Assembly (NCBI RefSeq): GCF_023343835.1 | Contig: NC_064471.1 | Location: 3,771,598 to 3,835,597, forward strand | Length of the DNA stretch: 64,000 bases | Direction of reading: 5' to 3' | Source: Lagopus muta | Taxonomy: Eukaryota; Chordata; Aves; Galliformes; Phasianidae | In this document: piece after piece, positions 10,795 through 22,000 of the stretch | How the letters are laid out: every line of letters begins with the position of its first letter | Numbering within the stretch: position 1 is the first letter of the stretch | Notes under the pieces: generated by a model | The model's input: only the letters and a program-made list of their open reading frames with translations | The model's database searches: none | Told to the model about the DNA's origin: nothing | Translations under genes and position numbers: made by a program

Positions 10795-11175
10795 GGGAAC
10801 GTTCAGCCTGGAGAAAAAGAGGCTCAGGAGACACCTCATTGCTCTCTATAACTTCCTGAAGGGAGGCTGTAGCGAGCTGGGGGTCAGCCTCTTCTCTCGT
10901 GTCATTAGTGATAGGACCAGAGGGAATGGTTTCAAGCTACGGCAGGGGAGATTCAGGCTGGACATGAGGAAGTATTACTTTTCAGAAAGGGTGGTCAGGC
11001 ACTGCAATGGATGCCCAGGGATGTGGTGGAGTCACCGACCCTGGGGGTGTTCAAGGAAAGACTGGATGTTGTGTTGAGGGACATGGTTTAGTGGGAGCTA
11101 TTGGGAATAGGTGAACGGTTGGACTGGATGATCTTTTAGGTCTTTTCCAACCTTGGTGATTCTATGATTCTATGA
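10795..11175 (+). mobile_element. CR1 LINE 3' fragment (left arm)
   Basis: Typical avian CR1 3' end: GTTCAGCCTGGAGAAAAAGA at the start, the GGACTGGATGATCTT block and a terminal run of ATTCTATG units at 11158-11175. 5'-truncated, as is usual for CR1. It truncates the ERV-C-type pol that follows. Confidence 0.9.
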
Positions 11176-14100
11176 AACCCCTAAACGGGGTGGCCCATGT
11201 TGTCTGCAACATTCTCAGGGCACTGGGTCTGCCGTCCTGGGGTCTTTCATTCAGGTCCCACAAGGTTTCATACAGTCTTTTTGTCCACCCCTGCAGGGAC
11301 TGGGAGTCTGTCTTCAGGGCAGCCTTAAGAATACCGTTATAATGTTTGATGAGGCCTGCCCCTGTTGGATTATATGGCAGGTGGAATCGCCATTCGATGT
11401 TATTTTCTTCTGCCCAGCGCTGTATCGTTGCACCAGTAAAATGAGTCCCTTGGTCGCTCTCGATGACTTGAGGTGTCCCGCAGGCAGACATCAGTTCAGT
11501 GAGTGCCTTGATGGTATATGCCTGGTTTGCTCTTGGTACTGGATAGGCCTGCAGTAGCCCACTTGCAGTGTCGACACAGGTCAGGGCGTATCTTGCCCCC
11601 TCGGAGAGAGGAAGGGGCCTGATGTAACCAACCTGCCATCACTGGAGAAGATTGTGTCCTCTAGCAAGATGGGCTGTTGTTTCGGGCAACGATCTCAGTC
11701 TTATCTTAGAGCAAGCGTCTCAATCCTGGCATGCCTGGATGCTATCAGATAGTTGTATGGGCAGTTCCCATGCTTTAGCAGCTGCCCACATTGTCCTTTC
11801 TCCCGCATGCCGTAGCTTCTGATGTAACCAGAGGGCAATGTTTACAGATGGTGAATTCGCAATCCACCGAACTCGGGCCAGTGTGTCGGCTTCATCGTTT
11901 CCCGATGACTGTAGGGGCTGATGACCAGTCCTGGGTTTGACCGTATTCCATATATCTAACCACATGTCTTTGCCCCAGATCGGTCGGGCGTGGATAGTCC
12001 ATTCCTGGGTGCCCCACTGTGCAATCCAAAGAGTGAGCCCCCGGTACACAGCCCAACTATCTGTGCAGATGTTCAGGATACCATCACCGGGTTCCTTGGT
12101 TATAACCATCCACACAGCTCGCAGTTCTGCCCATTGGCTGCTCTGACCATCCCCCTCGTCGAACCCGATTGTCTCGGTGGAAGGATGGTATGCTATTGCT
12201 CTCCACTTGCTCGGGTTGCCCTTGCTGGACCCATCTGTGTACCAGGCATCTTCAGGGATAGGATATTTTCCCTCCTGAACGGGACTCTTCTCTGGTGCAG
12301 CGATCAGTATTTCTTTTGGTGCATCACTGGGATACGTCACTGGGCCTAGGATCTTCTGGAGTTCTTCTTTCAAGGGTGATGAAGACAGACTGCTCCTTTG
12401 GCTGAGGTAGGCGACCCATCGTGCCACTGTTTGTGCTTGGGCCACCCCTGTCTTAGGAAGGTGGGTCAGATCTTTCACCCACCCCTGAATCGGCAGAGTG
12501 CTCTTAACTAAAACTTCAGCCGTTTGAGTTATCAGCTCTACTGCCTGTAATGCCGAATAGGCAGCCAATAACTGTTTTTCAATCATACTGTATCTTTCTT
12601 CTGCTCCATGCTACCTGAGACCAGAAACCAATGGGGATCCGAACAGAGCTCTGGCGTTGCCACAGGCCCCAACCGAAGCCATCTTGAGTAACATGAACAT
12701 GCAACTCGGCTGGGAGGGTAGGATCAAATATACCCAATGCCTGGGCATTTTCGCTTGTTTCGCTTGTTTTCGCTTGTTTCGCCTGCCAGTTTCGCTTGTT
12801 AGAAAGCATCCTGTTCGGTTTTCCCCCAGTCCCATAGCTGCCTCTTTTTTGTGAGTCTGTATAGTGGCCTTAGCAGCTGCGCTAGGTGAGGTATAAAGGA
12901 ACGCCAATAACCCAATATACCTAGAAACTCTTGCAGCTGCTTTGATGTTGTAGGGACTGGGAACGCCTGAACCTTACCCAGACAGCACTGGGTAGTACTT
13001 TGATCTTTCCTGACCAAACCACCCCCAGGAATTTTACGGACAGGCCCGGACCTTGCACCTTTTGGGGATTTATAGCCCATCCCCTCTGTTGTAAATAGGC
13101 CGTTAATGAATCCGCCGCCTGTCCTACTGCCTCCAGTGAGTCGGATGTCAGCAGGAGATCATCAATTTAATGATATTGGTTAACATCATCAGGTTTTCTC
13201 CAGTCAGCCAGGTCACGTGCCACTAGATTATGACAATACGTTGGTGAATGCACGTACCCCTGTGGCAGGACCTGAAAGGTCCACTGCCTGCCTCCCCACG
13301 TAAACGCAAACTGATCTTGCGATTCCTCAGCAATTGGGATACTGAAGAATGCATTTGCTAGATTTAGGACACAATGATAGGTTTTTATCTCCCTACTCAA
13401 TGTGTCCATTAGGGAGGCAATATTGGGTACGGTCGCATGAATAGGCGGCGTGACCTTATTTAATTCTCTGTAATCTATTGTCACCCTCCATGTGCCATCC
13501 GACTTCCGCACTGGCCATATGGGGGAGTTATATGGGCTGTGTGCAGGTCTTATAATGCCCACTTTTTCTAATTCCTGCACCGTTCTCGATATTTCATCTT
13601 GCCCACCCGGGAGTCTATACTGTCTGACATTAGTAATCCGGTGCGGTTTCGGCAGGCAAATAGGCCCATTTTTCGCATGGCCTCTTAATGTTGCCTGCAC
13701 CGCCCGGATACTGATACATCTCTGTCGAAGTCTGAACTCTCCCACAGTTGACTGGAGAGCCGGACCCCATAGAATATCTATGCTCAGGACGTATTCTTGG
13801 ACTGGGGCAATAGACACCTTGTACTCCCGGGGTGGGAGACGCCCAACCCCCAATTTTAACCATGTTTGGGTGACAGGAATAGTCTGTCCCCCGAAACCAC
13901 CAATCATCACTCTATGTCCATCAAATTTAGTCAGATCTCCGTTGATAATTGATGTTTTTGCTCCCATGTCGACAAGTGCCATAACTCTGGACGTTTTGCC
14001 AGGACTCTTTGTCAACTCTATATTGGGCCTCCGGTCCCATCTGGAGGCCCTAGAAGGACTAACATCCCTCCTCACGCCGTGAACTGGCCCAAAGTCAAGT

Positions 14101-14345
14101 CTTTTGTTTCAGGTGGATCAGGCATTGTATCCCGAGACACCTGAGGGGACTTTTTTTTTTTCTATTGGGAGCAATGAAATCCTCTAAGTTTCACATTGTC
14201 ATTGGTACTCTTTCTATAACTCTTACCCCTGGTTTCTTAGGGTAGTTCTGGAATTTCTGATTGTCCTTCAGCTGTCTCCACAGCTGAAGGAGGATGTGAT
14301 TGGGCTGGCAATCGATTTTCGCAAATTGGACCCCAGCCTAAATAG
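11176..14345 (-). pseudogene. ERV-C-type gag(end)-pro-pol 'C2' (left arm)
   Basis: Mirror of 47310-50451; frames on the - strand at 14075-13167, 13080-12799, 12809-12579, 12586-11720 and 11491-11162. In order: gag C-terminus (14345-14110), protease with DMG in place of DTG, reverse transcriptase with LPQGYVHSP and a stop directly before IDD where the related ERV-C copy reads YVDD, RNase H (YTDGSSKGN, QWAELRAV, CTDSWAV), integrase zinc-type and core segments. In the core the catalytic Glu position reads LIKHYNG, so the acid is lost. The gene is cut by LTR-F1 at 14345 and by CR1 at 11175. It is close to the ERV-C pol at 19072-22466. Confidence 0.85.
12749..12790. repeat. Short tandem expansion unique to left arm
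   Basis: About four copies of a 9-10 bp unit CGCTTGTTT inside the C2 pol. The right arm has one copy at about 48857, making the left arm 28 bp longer here. Confidence 0.75.
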
Positions 14346-14944
14346 TGAAAGGTGAGACGGGCCCCATAAGTGAAAGTAAAAAGGCAAGAAGGCTTCACAG
14401 TGACTGAGAATAAGGGGGGTGAAGGGGAATAGTTAGAGATAGTTTACAGAAGCAAGAATGTAGAGCTTGTTAGAAAACAAGGGATGGCAGACACTGTGTC
14501 TGGGATAGTGAGGGGGATGAAGGCCATAAAGATAAGGGTTTAAGAACAGCCCGAGGACATTTGGCAGGGAGGCGATGAGATGTCCAAAGGGCAAGAAGAA
14601 ACCAGTTTGGGGGGATGCCCTCCCGAAAGGCCAGGAGTTTACAGCGAAAACAGTCAGAAGCCTTCGCGAGGAAAACAACAAATCTTCATCCCACGACCCG
14701 CTACACACGCGCAAGAGGGGAGGGTCTGCATGCTAACGAACTCTCGGGGGTGTAATGAATATGGATCCAAATTCTGGGAAAACTATTGATTATGTATTAG
14801 TTTCGCCTATATCTGTAGCACGATTTTTCTAGACGGTGTGCAAGTTTGGCGGATCTATCCCCCTTGCACCTAGGTGTCTGCGCAGCACTGAATAAACTGT
14901 ACCTGCTTTGTAATCTTACTTGGGTTACAGAGTTTGATTCTGCA
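14346..14944 (+). mobile_element. LTR-F1 (left arm)
   Basis: 599-bp LTR from TGAAAGGTGAGACGGG to GATTCTGCA, with AATAAA near 14891. A primer site follows at 14953. It replaces the 5' part of the C2 gag, so an ERV-F copy entered or recombined there. Confidence 0.8.
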
Positions 14945-14952
14945 CGTTGATT

Positions 14953-14970
14953 TGGCACCCCAGATGGGAC
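14953..14970 (+). promoter_or_regulatory. Primer binding site, tRNA-Arg-like (ERV-F)
   Basis: TGGCACCCCAGATGGGAC lies eight bases after the LTR. It resembles the complement of the 3' end of tRNA-Arg isoacceptors; the match is from memory and only approximate. Confidence 0.55.
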
Positions 14971-15851
14971 CCCCTCTTTTCGGCTGCAGGACCGGTTGAG
15001 AAGAGGGACGCCTTAGGCGCGCCCCGAGATTTCTCGGAAGGACTCCCCTTCCTCATCCGATCGCTGCGGGAGCAGACAAGGACCATCCATCAGCAGACCA
15101 GGTATGTGTATGGAATGAGGGGACCCGTAAGCCATATGGAGACGTCCTATGTGGGGTATAGCCTTGCTGCTGCCCCTGGGAAGTGAGCTCACGGGTTTTG
15201 TAGATTGCCGGCTGGGGTGGGCAGGCTCTGGTGCACAGCTCCATTGTACTGATTGTTGTCACTGTTTTTGTTGTTGTTAAATGTTTATGTCGATAAAGTG
15301 TTATGTTATTCGTGTATAGGACTGTTATGGAACAAGGGGAGTCTAAAGTGATACTGAGAAGTATTTTGGCTCAATGGAGAAACATTGCTGGTGAGCCAGA
15401 GGGGGAATATTGAATAAGAAACCAGAACATAAATGGAATAGTGGGACCAGTTTTATAATTGAGAACCCTAATCATGAAAGACCAAGTGCTGGGTGTTTGT
15501 GGAAGTTGAAGAACTGTATGGTTTGGTTTGTGGATTTTGAAAGGAATGGGACAAACTGTTTTGATGGTATAAGAAAGGTAATTGTTAATGGTATACAGAA
15601 ATAGAATTGAGCGTATGTGGAAGTGTAACTTAGAGTACAAATAGTGGAATAATGTACAAAGGAAAAAGGGTTAAAGAGAAAGTGAGTTTATCTGTGCTGG
15701 CATGAGAGCAACCCCCCTGCACCGTTCCCCTAAGAGTGGAACTTGGTGTGAGAGAGTGAGCTGCAGATGGAGACTGCTGCTGTAAACAACATTACTTGCA
15801 AAGGGGGAGGCGGAGAGGACAGTGCACTGGAAATGAGAATAGCCTTCATCT
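14971..15851 (+). pseudogene. ERV-F1 leader and start of gag (left arm)
   Basis: The leader holds a good splice-donor-like ACCAGGTATGTG at 15098-15109. A frame starting at 15327 (MEQGESKVILRSILAQW) runs 28 codons to a TGA; a one-base shift continues a second frame to about 15604. The pieces look like a matrix-type N-terminus, but no myristoylation glycine is present at position 2. The copy ends at the inner edge of the palindrome arm. Confidence 0.5.
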
Positions 15852-15976
15852 ATAATTCTATGATTCTATGACTAGCCTGGCTCAAATTACTCAAGGAATA
15901 TGAACATTAGCATAGGTATTAGATACCTCTTCCTAGCCTCCTGGTTGATTTCTGGGATTTCGGGTTTCCTAGATCT
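15852..15976. other. Ancestral palindrome spacer
   Basis: Sequence between the arms before the centre was invaded. It starts with ATTCTATGATTCTATGA (15855-15871), identical to a CR1 tail, then about 65 unassigned bases, then ERV-F sequence in - orientation (from about 15948) that continues at 45805 in the right arm. Confidence 0.75.
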
Positions 15977-15981
15977 CCGCA
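15977..15981. repeat. TSD of P3, left copy (CCGCA)
   Basis: CCGCA before the P3 5' LTR; the partner is at 45800-45804. Removing the insertion restores a sequence seen uninterrupted at 6208-6218 in the arm. Confidence 0.9.
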
Positions 15982-16473
15982 TGTCATGGTTCTATGTTTT
16001 TTTTTTCATTGTTTGTCTTGGGGTTTCAGTATTCCACATCAAAAGATCATGTAGTGTTCAGGGCATTAAAGTGTCACTGCCCCAATTCCAAGTACCTATC
16101 CCTGTACATTACAGAAGTCACGGGATCTGGCCCTTCCGGGTGGGGGGGGCGCTCTCTTGCTGCCTTGCAGTGGGTGCTGGAGGGTGCTTTCCTGGCCGTT
16201 CCAAGCTTTTCAGGTTTGACTCGGTCCCGGGAACTCTCTCTCTCTCATCTTGTCTGATTTATTAATCTCAATTTCAATTAAATTGTATTACATTTTGTTA
16301 TCTTGTATTCCGATATTATAGTAAAATAAGTTTTCCTCCATAGACTGTTGCCCCTGTTCTTTTCCTCCCTCCCTTCCTTCTTTCCCATTTTTGTGGGACT
16401 GGGGTGAGGGGGGGAGGGCAGAGGCCTGTCGCCCCTGTCACAGACATTGATTGATCTGATCAAATCCGTGACA
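15982..16473 (+). mobile_element. P3 5' LTR (LTR-A)
   Basis: 492 bp, TGTCATGGTTCTATG to CCGTGACA. Visible differences from the 3' LTR at 45310 are scattered along the whole length, so the insertion is not recent. Confidence 0.9.
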
Positions 16474-16479
16474 GATTTT

Positions 16480-16497
16480 TGGCGCCCAACGTGAGGC
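16480..16497 (+). promoter_or_regulatory. Primer binding site, tRNA-Lys1,2 (P3)
   Basis: TGGCGCCCAACGTGAGGC, one base from the tRNA-Lys1,2-type site used by foamy viruses and some betaretroviruses. Six bases separate it from the LTR. Confidence 0.85.
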
Positions 16498-16658
16498 GTT
16501 GACCTTGAATGATTAGGCATACTGCCAGTGTTCTGGGATATTTGTAAACTTTGAGCACTACTTAATCTGGGTAGTGCCTTTCTTTTTTTTTTTCTTCTTT
16601 TTTTTTCCCTCCTCTTGTTAGCTTCAATTCATTGACCCCTTCTTAGCAGACACCAGCG

Positions 16659-17182
16659 ATGAACCCACTCGTTATTGTGGGGGTGCTGGGTAAAGGATTA
16701 AAAGCAATGGTGTTACTCACAACCTACTGGCCAATAATCCAGCTCACACTTATGTGTTGTGGAATTGCAACAGTATATAGCTACCTAAGGGCACTGATGG
16801 AGACACCTATATTTTACCTATAAGCAATGTGGTATGATTTGAATTTTGACATCTACATCCCAGAAGGAATGGCTAATTTCACAAACAACTACATCCGAAA
16901 TGGAATAGGTAATTTTACAAACAACACGATGTTCAGACCAGTCTCTGGGTTTTCTTCTCGGTTTGTCAAACGTTTTTCGAATCTTGAATTAATACTCATG
17001 TTGGTGTGCGTGTCATTAATTTTCCAGAATGTACTCCAAAGCATTTGTAATAAAGGGAAGGAGTCTCCTCCAAAAATTAGAGAATGATGATTGGCAGGGA
17101 ACATGGAGAGGTTTAGGAAAGGTCTTAGAAGCATGGGGACCCGCAGTGTCATGGGATTTTACTCTTGAACACCTGTGGGATC
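16659..17182 (+). pseudogene. P3 gag, 5' part
   Basis: Starts ATG at 16659 (MNPLVIVGVLGKG), the same start as the gag genes at 31119 and 33869 on the other strand. It carries a first hydrophobic segment, two (not three) copies of a 12-residue Asn-rich repeat at 16854-16925, and a second hydrophobic segment. A TAA at 16821 and a one-base frameshift near 17070 break it. It stops at the ERV-B insertion and resumes at 40606. Confidence 0.85.
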
Positions 17183-18046
17183 TGTCTCGCTCCAATTTAT
17201 AGGAGGGAGATGAGGTTCTTTAATATCTGTATACCCCGTGTGAGATTAAGAAACAACGGTTCATATGTTGTTGCATCCAGTTTATTACTAAGACCTAATC
17301 AGGGAGACGGGGAAGGGAAGGAGGGCGATAGAAAAGATGGAAAAGAAGCAGGAGTTGGTCAAGCGGGGACAGTCACCAGCAGGATCCAGCAGCGGTCCCG
17401 TTGCACAATGTTTGAAGGTCCCGGGCAGAACGCAGCAGAAGACAGGGAGCAGCAGCGTGGCCAGCCTTGAGCAGCAGGCAGGTAGACGAGGAAGTCAAGG
17501 AGCCAATTCTTGAAGCAGCAACAGCGGTCAGGCAGCAGGTTCAGGAGAGTTCGACAATATGCAGGAATCACCTCAATCTTCCGGAATCCCTCTGTTCTCC
17601 TTCAGGAGGAATCTGCTGCCAGAAATCCTCCGTTCTTCATGAGGAATCCGTTGTCAGAAACCTCCCGTACTTCATGAGGAATCTGTTGTCAGAAAACCTG
17701 CGTTCGTCATGAGGAATCTGTTGTCAGAAAACCTGTCCTCATGGTTTTCAGTTCCTCTTTTATCCGCCTTATTCTCCTGCCTATGTGACAAGGATGGGCC
17801 TCGAGCAAGAGTCATTGAGTACCCCCTGAGATGACCATCATCCGGAGATAAGTCCACACAAAGGAGCACTTCACAGCTATTCAGCTGCAGTTCATCTCGC
17901 TCTCGTTGCCCCTGGCCTTGTCCATCTACGTTCCCCCAGACAAAGGATTTCACGGTCCTTGCTCGGGACTTGTCTGGACTTGAAGAAGTCCATCTGTGTC
18001 CTCAGCAAGCTTTGAGACACAGAAGTTAACAGAATAGTCTCTTACA
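17183..18046 (-). mobile_element. ERV-B 3' LTR
   Basis: 864 bp; on the - strand TGTAAGAG to GCGAGACA with AATAAA near the end (plus-strand TTTATT at about 17281). By eye there are about 19 differences from the 5' LTR in the first ~405 bp. It is longer than the 5' LTR largely because of extra copies of a ~36-bp repeat (17601-17736). Confidence 0.9.
17601..17736. repeat. ~36-bp tandem repeat in LTR-B U3
   Basis: About four units around TGAGGAATCTGTTGTCAGAA. The other LTR has about two units at 40226-40290. Confidence 0.8.
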
Positions 18047-18372
18047 CCACCCCATGACTCAAAGGTTGCTTTAAAATGGGACACAGATGATCCATTATGG
18101 TGAAAGAAAAAGATACCAAGCATAGGGGTAAAGAAGGGGGTAGAGAATCAAAAGTTTCATACAATCATTACAAGAGATTCATCAGGGTGAGCCCTGATGT
18201 GCTTGACTTCCCCATCAATAGAGGAGGTTTACAAACTACATAGGTGATACAACACATCTTATAAAAACACGGAACCATACAATTCACAAACAAAAGAGTT
18301 GCAACAGCACACAATATCAACTTGCCACAGACACCACTCAGTGACACCGCAGGAGTGGTGACACGAATGTTA
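18047..18372 (-). pseudogene. ERV-B env 3' remnant
   Basis: On the - strand, downstream of the ERV-C insertion, a frame within 18434-18168 keeps a Ser-Gly-Val-Cys-Gly-Lys motif, then jumps directly to the hydrophobic segment (CAVATLLFVNCMVPCF) of the env seen at 678-1130. The Cys-Cys and membrane-proximal region are deleted. It runs into the 3' LTR after a short purine-rich stretch. Confidence 0.65.
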
Positions 18373-18378
18373 CATGAT

Positions 18379-18738
18379 TGTATAACCAAGATGTTATAAT
18401 CACAATATAATTGTGTATAATCAATAGATATCAAGATGTTATAATCGCAATATAATCAAAAGAGTAAGACAAAGCAAACAAGGATCACAAAAGAGAATAA
18501 GTAGAAGAGCTTACCCTTGGGTTGAGCTCACTAGAAGATACCAAAAGAAGGGATCTCCAGAAGAGATCCTTCCCCTCTGGTAGCCAGCTCTTAAATAGGT
18601 CCAGGAGGGGTGCAGCCTGGCTCCACCCCTTCCGGCAGCACAGATGAATTGCCTTCACCTGTGCTCCTCTGGCTGACTCATGGCTCACCTCAGGTGATTA
18701 ATCAGAGGTTCAGGCCGTGACTCAGCAGTTCCCATACA
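18379..18738 (-). mobile_element. ERV-C 3' LTR
   Basis: 360 bp, - strand TGTATGGGAACTGCTGAG to GGTTATACA. Promoter block CTATTTAAGAGCTGGC at about 18584-18599; AT-rich U5 with repeated TATAACATCTTG. Preceded (- strand) by a purine tract GAAGGGGTGGAG at 18739-18750, the likely polypurine tract. Confidence 0.88.
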
Positions 18739-19071
18739 CTCCACCCCTTCACGGCATGAACCAATGATCAGGTTAACAAAAGGGTAAGCTTTCCCTAATA
18801 CAGAGATCCGGTATATTGCAACGCTTATACAATTTTATCGCGACGTATGTTGGTACAGTTCAAGACAAGTGATGATTAGTGGATGTCTATATTCTTCTAT
18901 GGGCCAGTGCTCGATGATGTGCCTGGAGGCATGAGGTCCTGAGGTGCAAGTCCATTCTATGTTCCATCAGTCCCATGCAGACCATCACCGGGTGTTGTAC
19001 GTGATCTGACAGCAACACTGGAACGCTTGATGGCATTTTGTTCCTTCCGGTGGTCCTGAAGGCTCACAGAC
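18739..19071 (-). other. ERV-C 3' untranslated region with polypurine tract
   Basis: About 330 bp between pol and the LTR with no env and no long frame. The same sequence occurs at 35800-36132. Confidence 0.7.
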
Positions 19072-22000
19072 TCACGGGGAGTAATACAGATGTTTTACAG
19101 GTACCAGGAGGGGAAGGTCTGCTCTCCAGGGCAAGATACAGGCCGTATTTCTGTCTTGGGTACACACTTCCGCTTGTACTGGAGCACATCCTGGCCGCCT
19201 GTACCACACCTTCTGGCCGGATATCTGCGGCTGCATAATGATATCAGGCACCAAAGGAGGTGTCCTGATCTGCCACAGGGACACGATGGGGGTCCCTTTA
19301 GCAATAAAGATCGGAGTGTTGACCACAATATCAGTAGGCCATGTACCTATTACTGGAGGGACTACTGAGCCTACCACCTCCAATAGTCTCCCCCAAGGTG
19401 CAAGTAGGCCATACCACTTGGGTCCTACCTGCACCTTCCAGGGCCATTTTATTTTATGGGTACCTGGCTCTAAGTTTTCAGGGGCAGGGAGCAGAAGATT
19501 ATTTTCATTACCAATCTGGGGTCTTACCTGATGATCAGTGCCCGTAATTTGGATCCTAAGCGGGGTGGCCCATGTTGTCTGCAACATTCTCAGGGCACTG
19601 GGTCTGCCATCTCGAGGTCTTTCATTCAGGTCCCACAGGGTTTCATACAGTCTTTTTGTCCACCCCTGCAAGGACTGGGAGTCTGTATTCAGGGCAGCCT
19701 TAAGAATACCATTATAACGTTCGATGAAACCTGCCCCCGTTGGATTATATGGCTGGCAGATGGAATCGCCATTCGATGTTATTTTCTTCTGCCCAGCGCT
19801 GTATCGTTGCACCAGTAAAATGAGTCCCTTGGTCGCTCTCGATGACTTGAGGTGTCCCATAGGCAGACATCAGTTTAGTGAGTGCCTTGATGGTATATGC
19901 CTGGTTTGCTTTCAGTACTGGATAGGCCTGCAGTAGCCCACTTGCAGTGTCGACACAGGTCAGGGCATATCTTGCCCCTTCGGAATGAGGAAGGGGCCCG
20001 ATATAATCGACCTGCCATCGCTGGAGAAGATTGTGTCCCCTAGCAAGATGGACTGTTGTTTCGGGCAATGATCTCGGTCTCATCTTGGAGCAAGCGTCGC
20101 AATCCTGGCATGCCTGGACAATATCAGATAGTTGTATGGGCAGTCCCCATGCTTTAGCAGCTGCCCACATTGTCTTTTGTCCAGCATGCCGTAGCTTCTG
20201 ATGTAACCAGCGGGCGATGTTCTCAGATGGTGAATTCTCAATCCATCGAACTCGGGCCAGTGTGTCGGCTTCATCGTTTCCCGGTGACTGTAGGGGCTGA
20301 TAACCAGAAACATGGTAGACACGTACAGTCCTGTGTTTGACCGTATTCCATATATCTAACCACATGTCTTTGCCCCAGATCAGTCAGACGTGGATAGTCC
20401 ATTCCTGGGTGGCCCACTGTGCAATCCAAAGAGTGAGCCCCCGGTACACAGCCCAACTATCTGTGCAGATGTTCAGGATACCATCACCGGGTTCCTTGGT
20501 TATAACCATCCACACGGCTCGCAGTTCTGCCCATTGGCTGCTCTGACCATCCCCCTCATCGAACCAGATTGTCTCGGTGGAAGGATGGTATGCTATTGCT
20601 CTCCACTTGCTCGGGTTGCCCTTGCTGGACCCATCTGTGTACCAGGCATCTTCAGGGATAGGATATTTTCCCTCCTGAACGGGACTCTTCTCTGGTGCAG
20701 CGACCAGTATTTCTTTTGGTGCATCACTGGGATACGTCACTGGGCCTAGGATCTTCTGGAGTTTTTCTTTCAAGGGGGATGAAGACAGACTGCTCCTTTG
20801 GCTGAGATAGGCGACCCATCGTGCCACTGTTTGTGCTTGGGCCACCCCTGTCTTAGGAAGGTGGGTCAGATCCTTCACCCACTCCTGAATTGGCAGTGGT
20901 CTTGACTATAACTGCAGCTGTTTGAGTTATTGGCTCTACTGCCTGTAATGCCGAATAGGCAGCCAATAACTGTTTTTCAATCATACTGTATCTTTCTTCT
21001 GCTCCGTGCCAAACCTGAGACCAGAAACCAATGGGGGTCCGAACAGAACTCTGGCGTTGCCACAGGCCCCAAACGAAGCCGTCTTGTGTAACATGAACGT
21101 CCAACTCGGCTGGGAGGGTAGGATCGAATATACCCAATGCCTGAGCTTGTTTAACTGCCAGTTTTGCTTGTTGGAAAGCATCCTGTTCGGTTTTCCCCCA
21201 GTCCCATAGCTGCCCCTTTTTTGTGAGTCTGTATAGTGGCCTTAGCAGCTGCGCTAGGTGAGGTATAAAGGAACGCCAATAACCCAATATACCTAGAAAC
21301 TCTTGCAGCTGCTTTGATGTTGTAGGGACTGGGAACGCCTGAACCTTATCTAGAACAGCACTGGGTAGCACTTTGGTCTTTCCTGACCAAACCACCCCCA
21401 GGAATTTTACGGACAGGCCCGGACCTTGCACCTTTTGGGGATTTATAGCCCATCCCCTGTGTTGAAAATAGGCAGTTAATGAATCTGCTGCCTGTCCTAC
21501 TGCCTCCAGTGAGTCGGATGTCAACAGGAGATCATCAACATAATGATATAGGTTAACATCATCAGGTTTTCTCCAGTCAGCCAGGTCACGCGCCACTAGA
21601 TTGTGACAATACGTTGGTGAATGCACGTACCCCTGTGGCAGGACCTGAAAGGTCCACTGCCTGCCTCCCCACGTAAACGCAAACTGATCTTGCGATTCCT
21701 CAGCAATTGGGATACTGAAGAATGCATTTGCTAGATCTAGGACACAATGATAGGCTTTTATCGCCCTACTCAATGTTTCCATTGGGGAGGCAATATTGGG
21801 TATGGTCGCATGAATAGGTGGCGTGACCTTATTTAATTCTCTGTAATCTACTGTCATCCTCCATGTGCCATCCGACTTTCGCACCGGCCATATGGGGGAG
21901 TTATACGGGCTGTGTGCAGGTCTTATAATGCCCACTTTTTCTAATTCCTGCACCGTTCTCGATATTTCATCTTGCCCACCCGGGAGTCTATACTGTCTGA

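Larger units (their letters stand above)
2683..15851 (+). repeat. Left arm of ~13.1-kb inverted repeat (palindrome)
   Basis: The reverse complement of this arm is found at 45804-58936. Coordinates of matched points sum to 61,619-61,655 throughout, so the arms are collinear with only small indels. Long stretches encode identical peptides on both sides (for example 4757-5167 against 56458-56868, and 15371-15640 against 46015-46284). The outer end breaks in ERV-F env sequence and the inner end breaks in ERV-F gag (last shared bases GAATAGCCTTCATCT at 15837-15851). Noted differences: a 28-bp tandem expansion near 12749-12790 present only here, a small replacement near 2780-2805, homopolymer lengths, and a clearly more divergent island in the solo LTR-D (3516-4206). 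Confidence 0.97.

Noticed and set aside
13492..14082. 196-aa open frame on the + strand, conserved in both arms
   Set aside because: Antisense of ERV-C protease/reverse transcriptase; its conservation follows from the sense strand and the palindrome.
16530..16660. T-rich runs near LTR-A as polymerase III or terminator signals
   Set aside because: They are part of the ERV-A leader in every copy; no A/B box seen.
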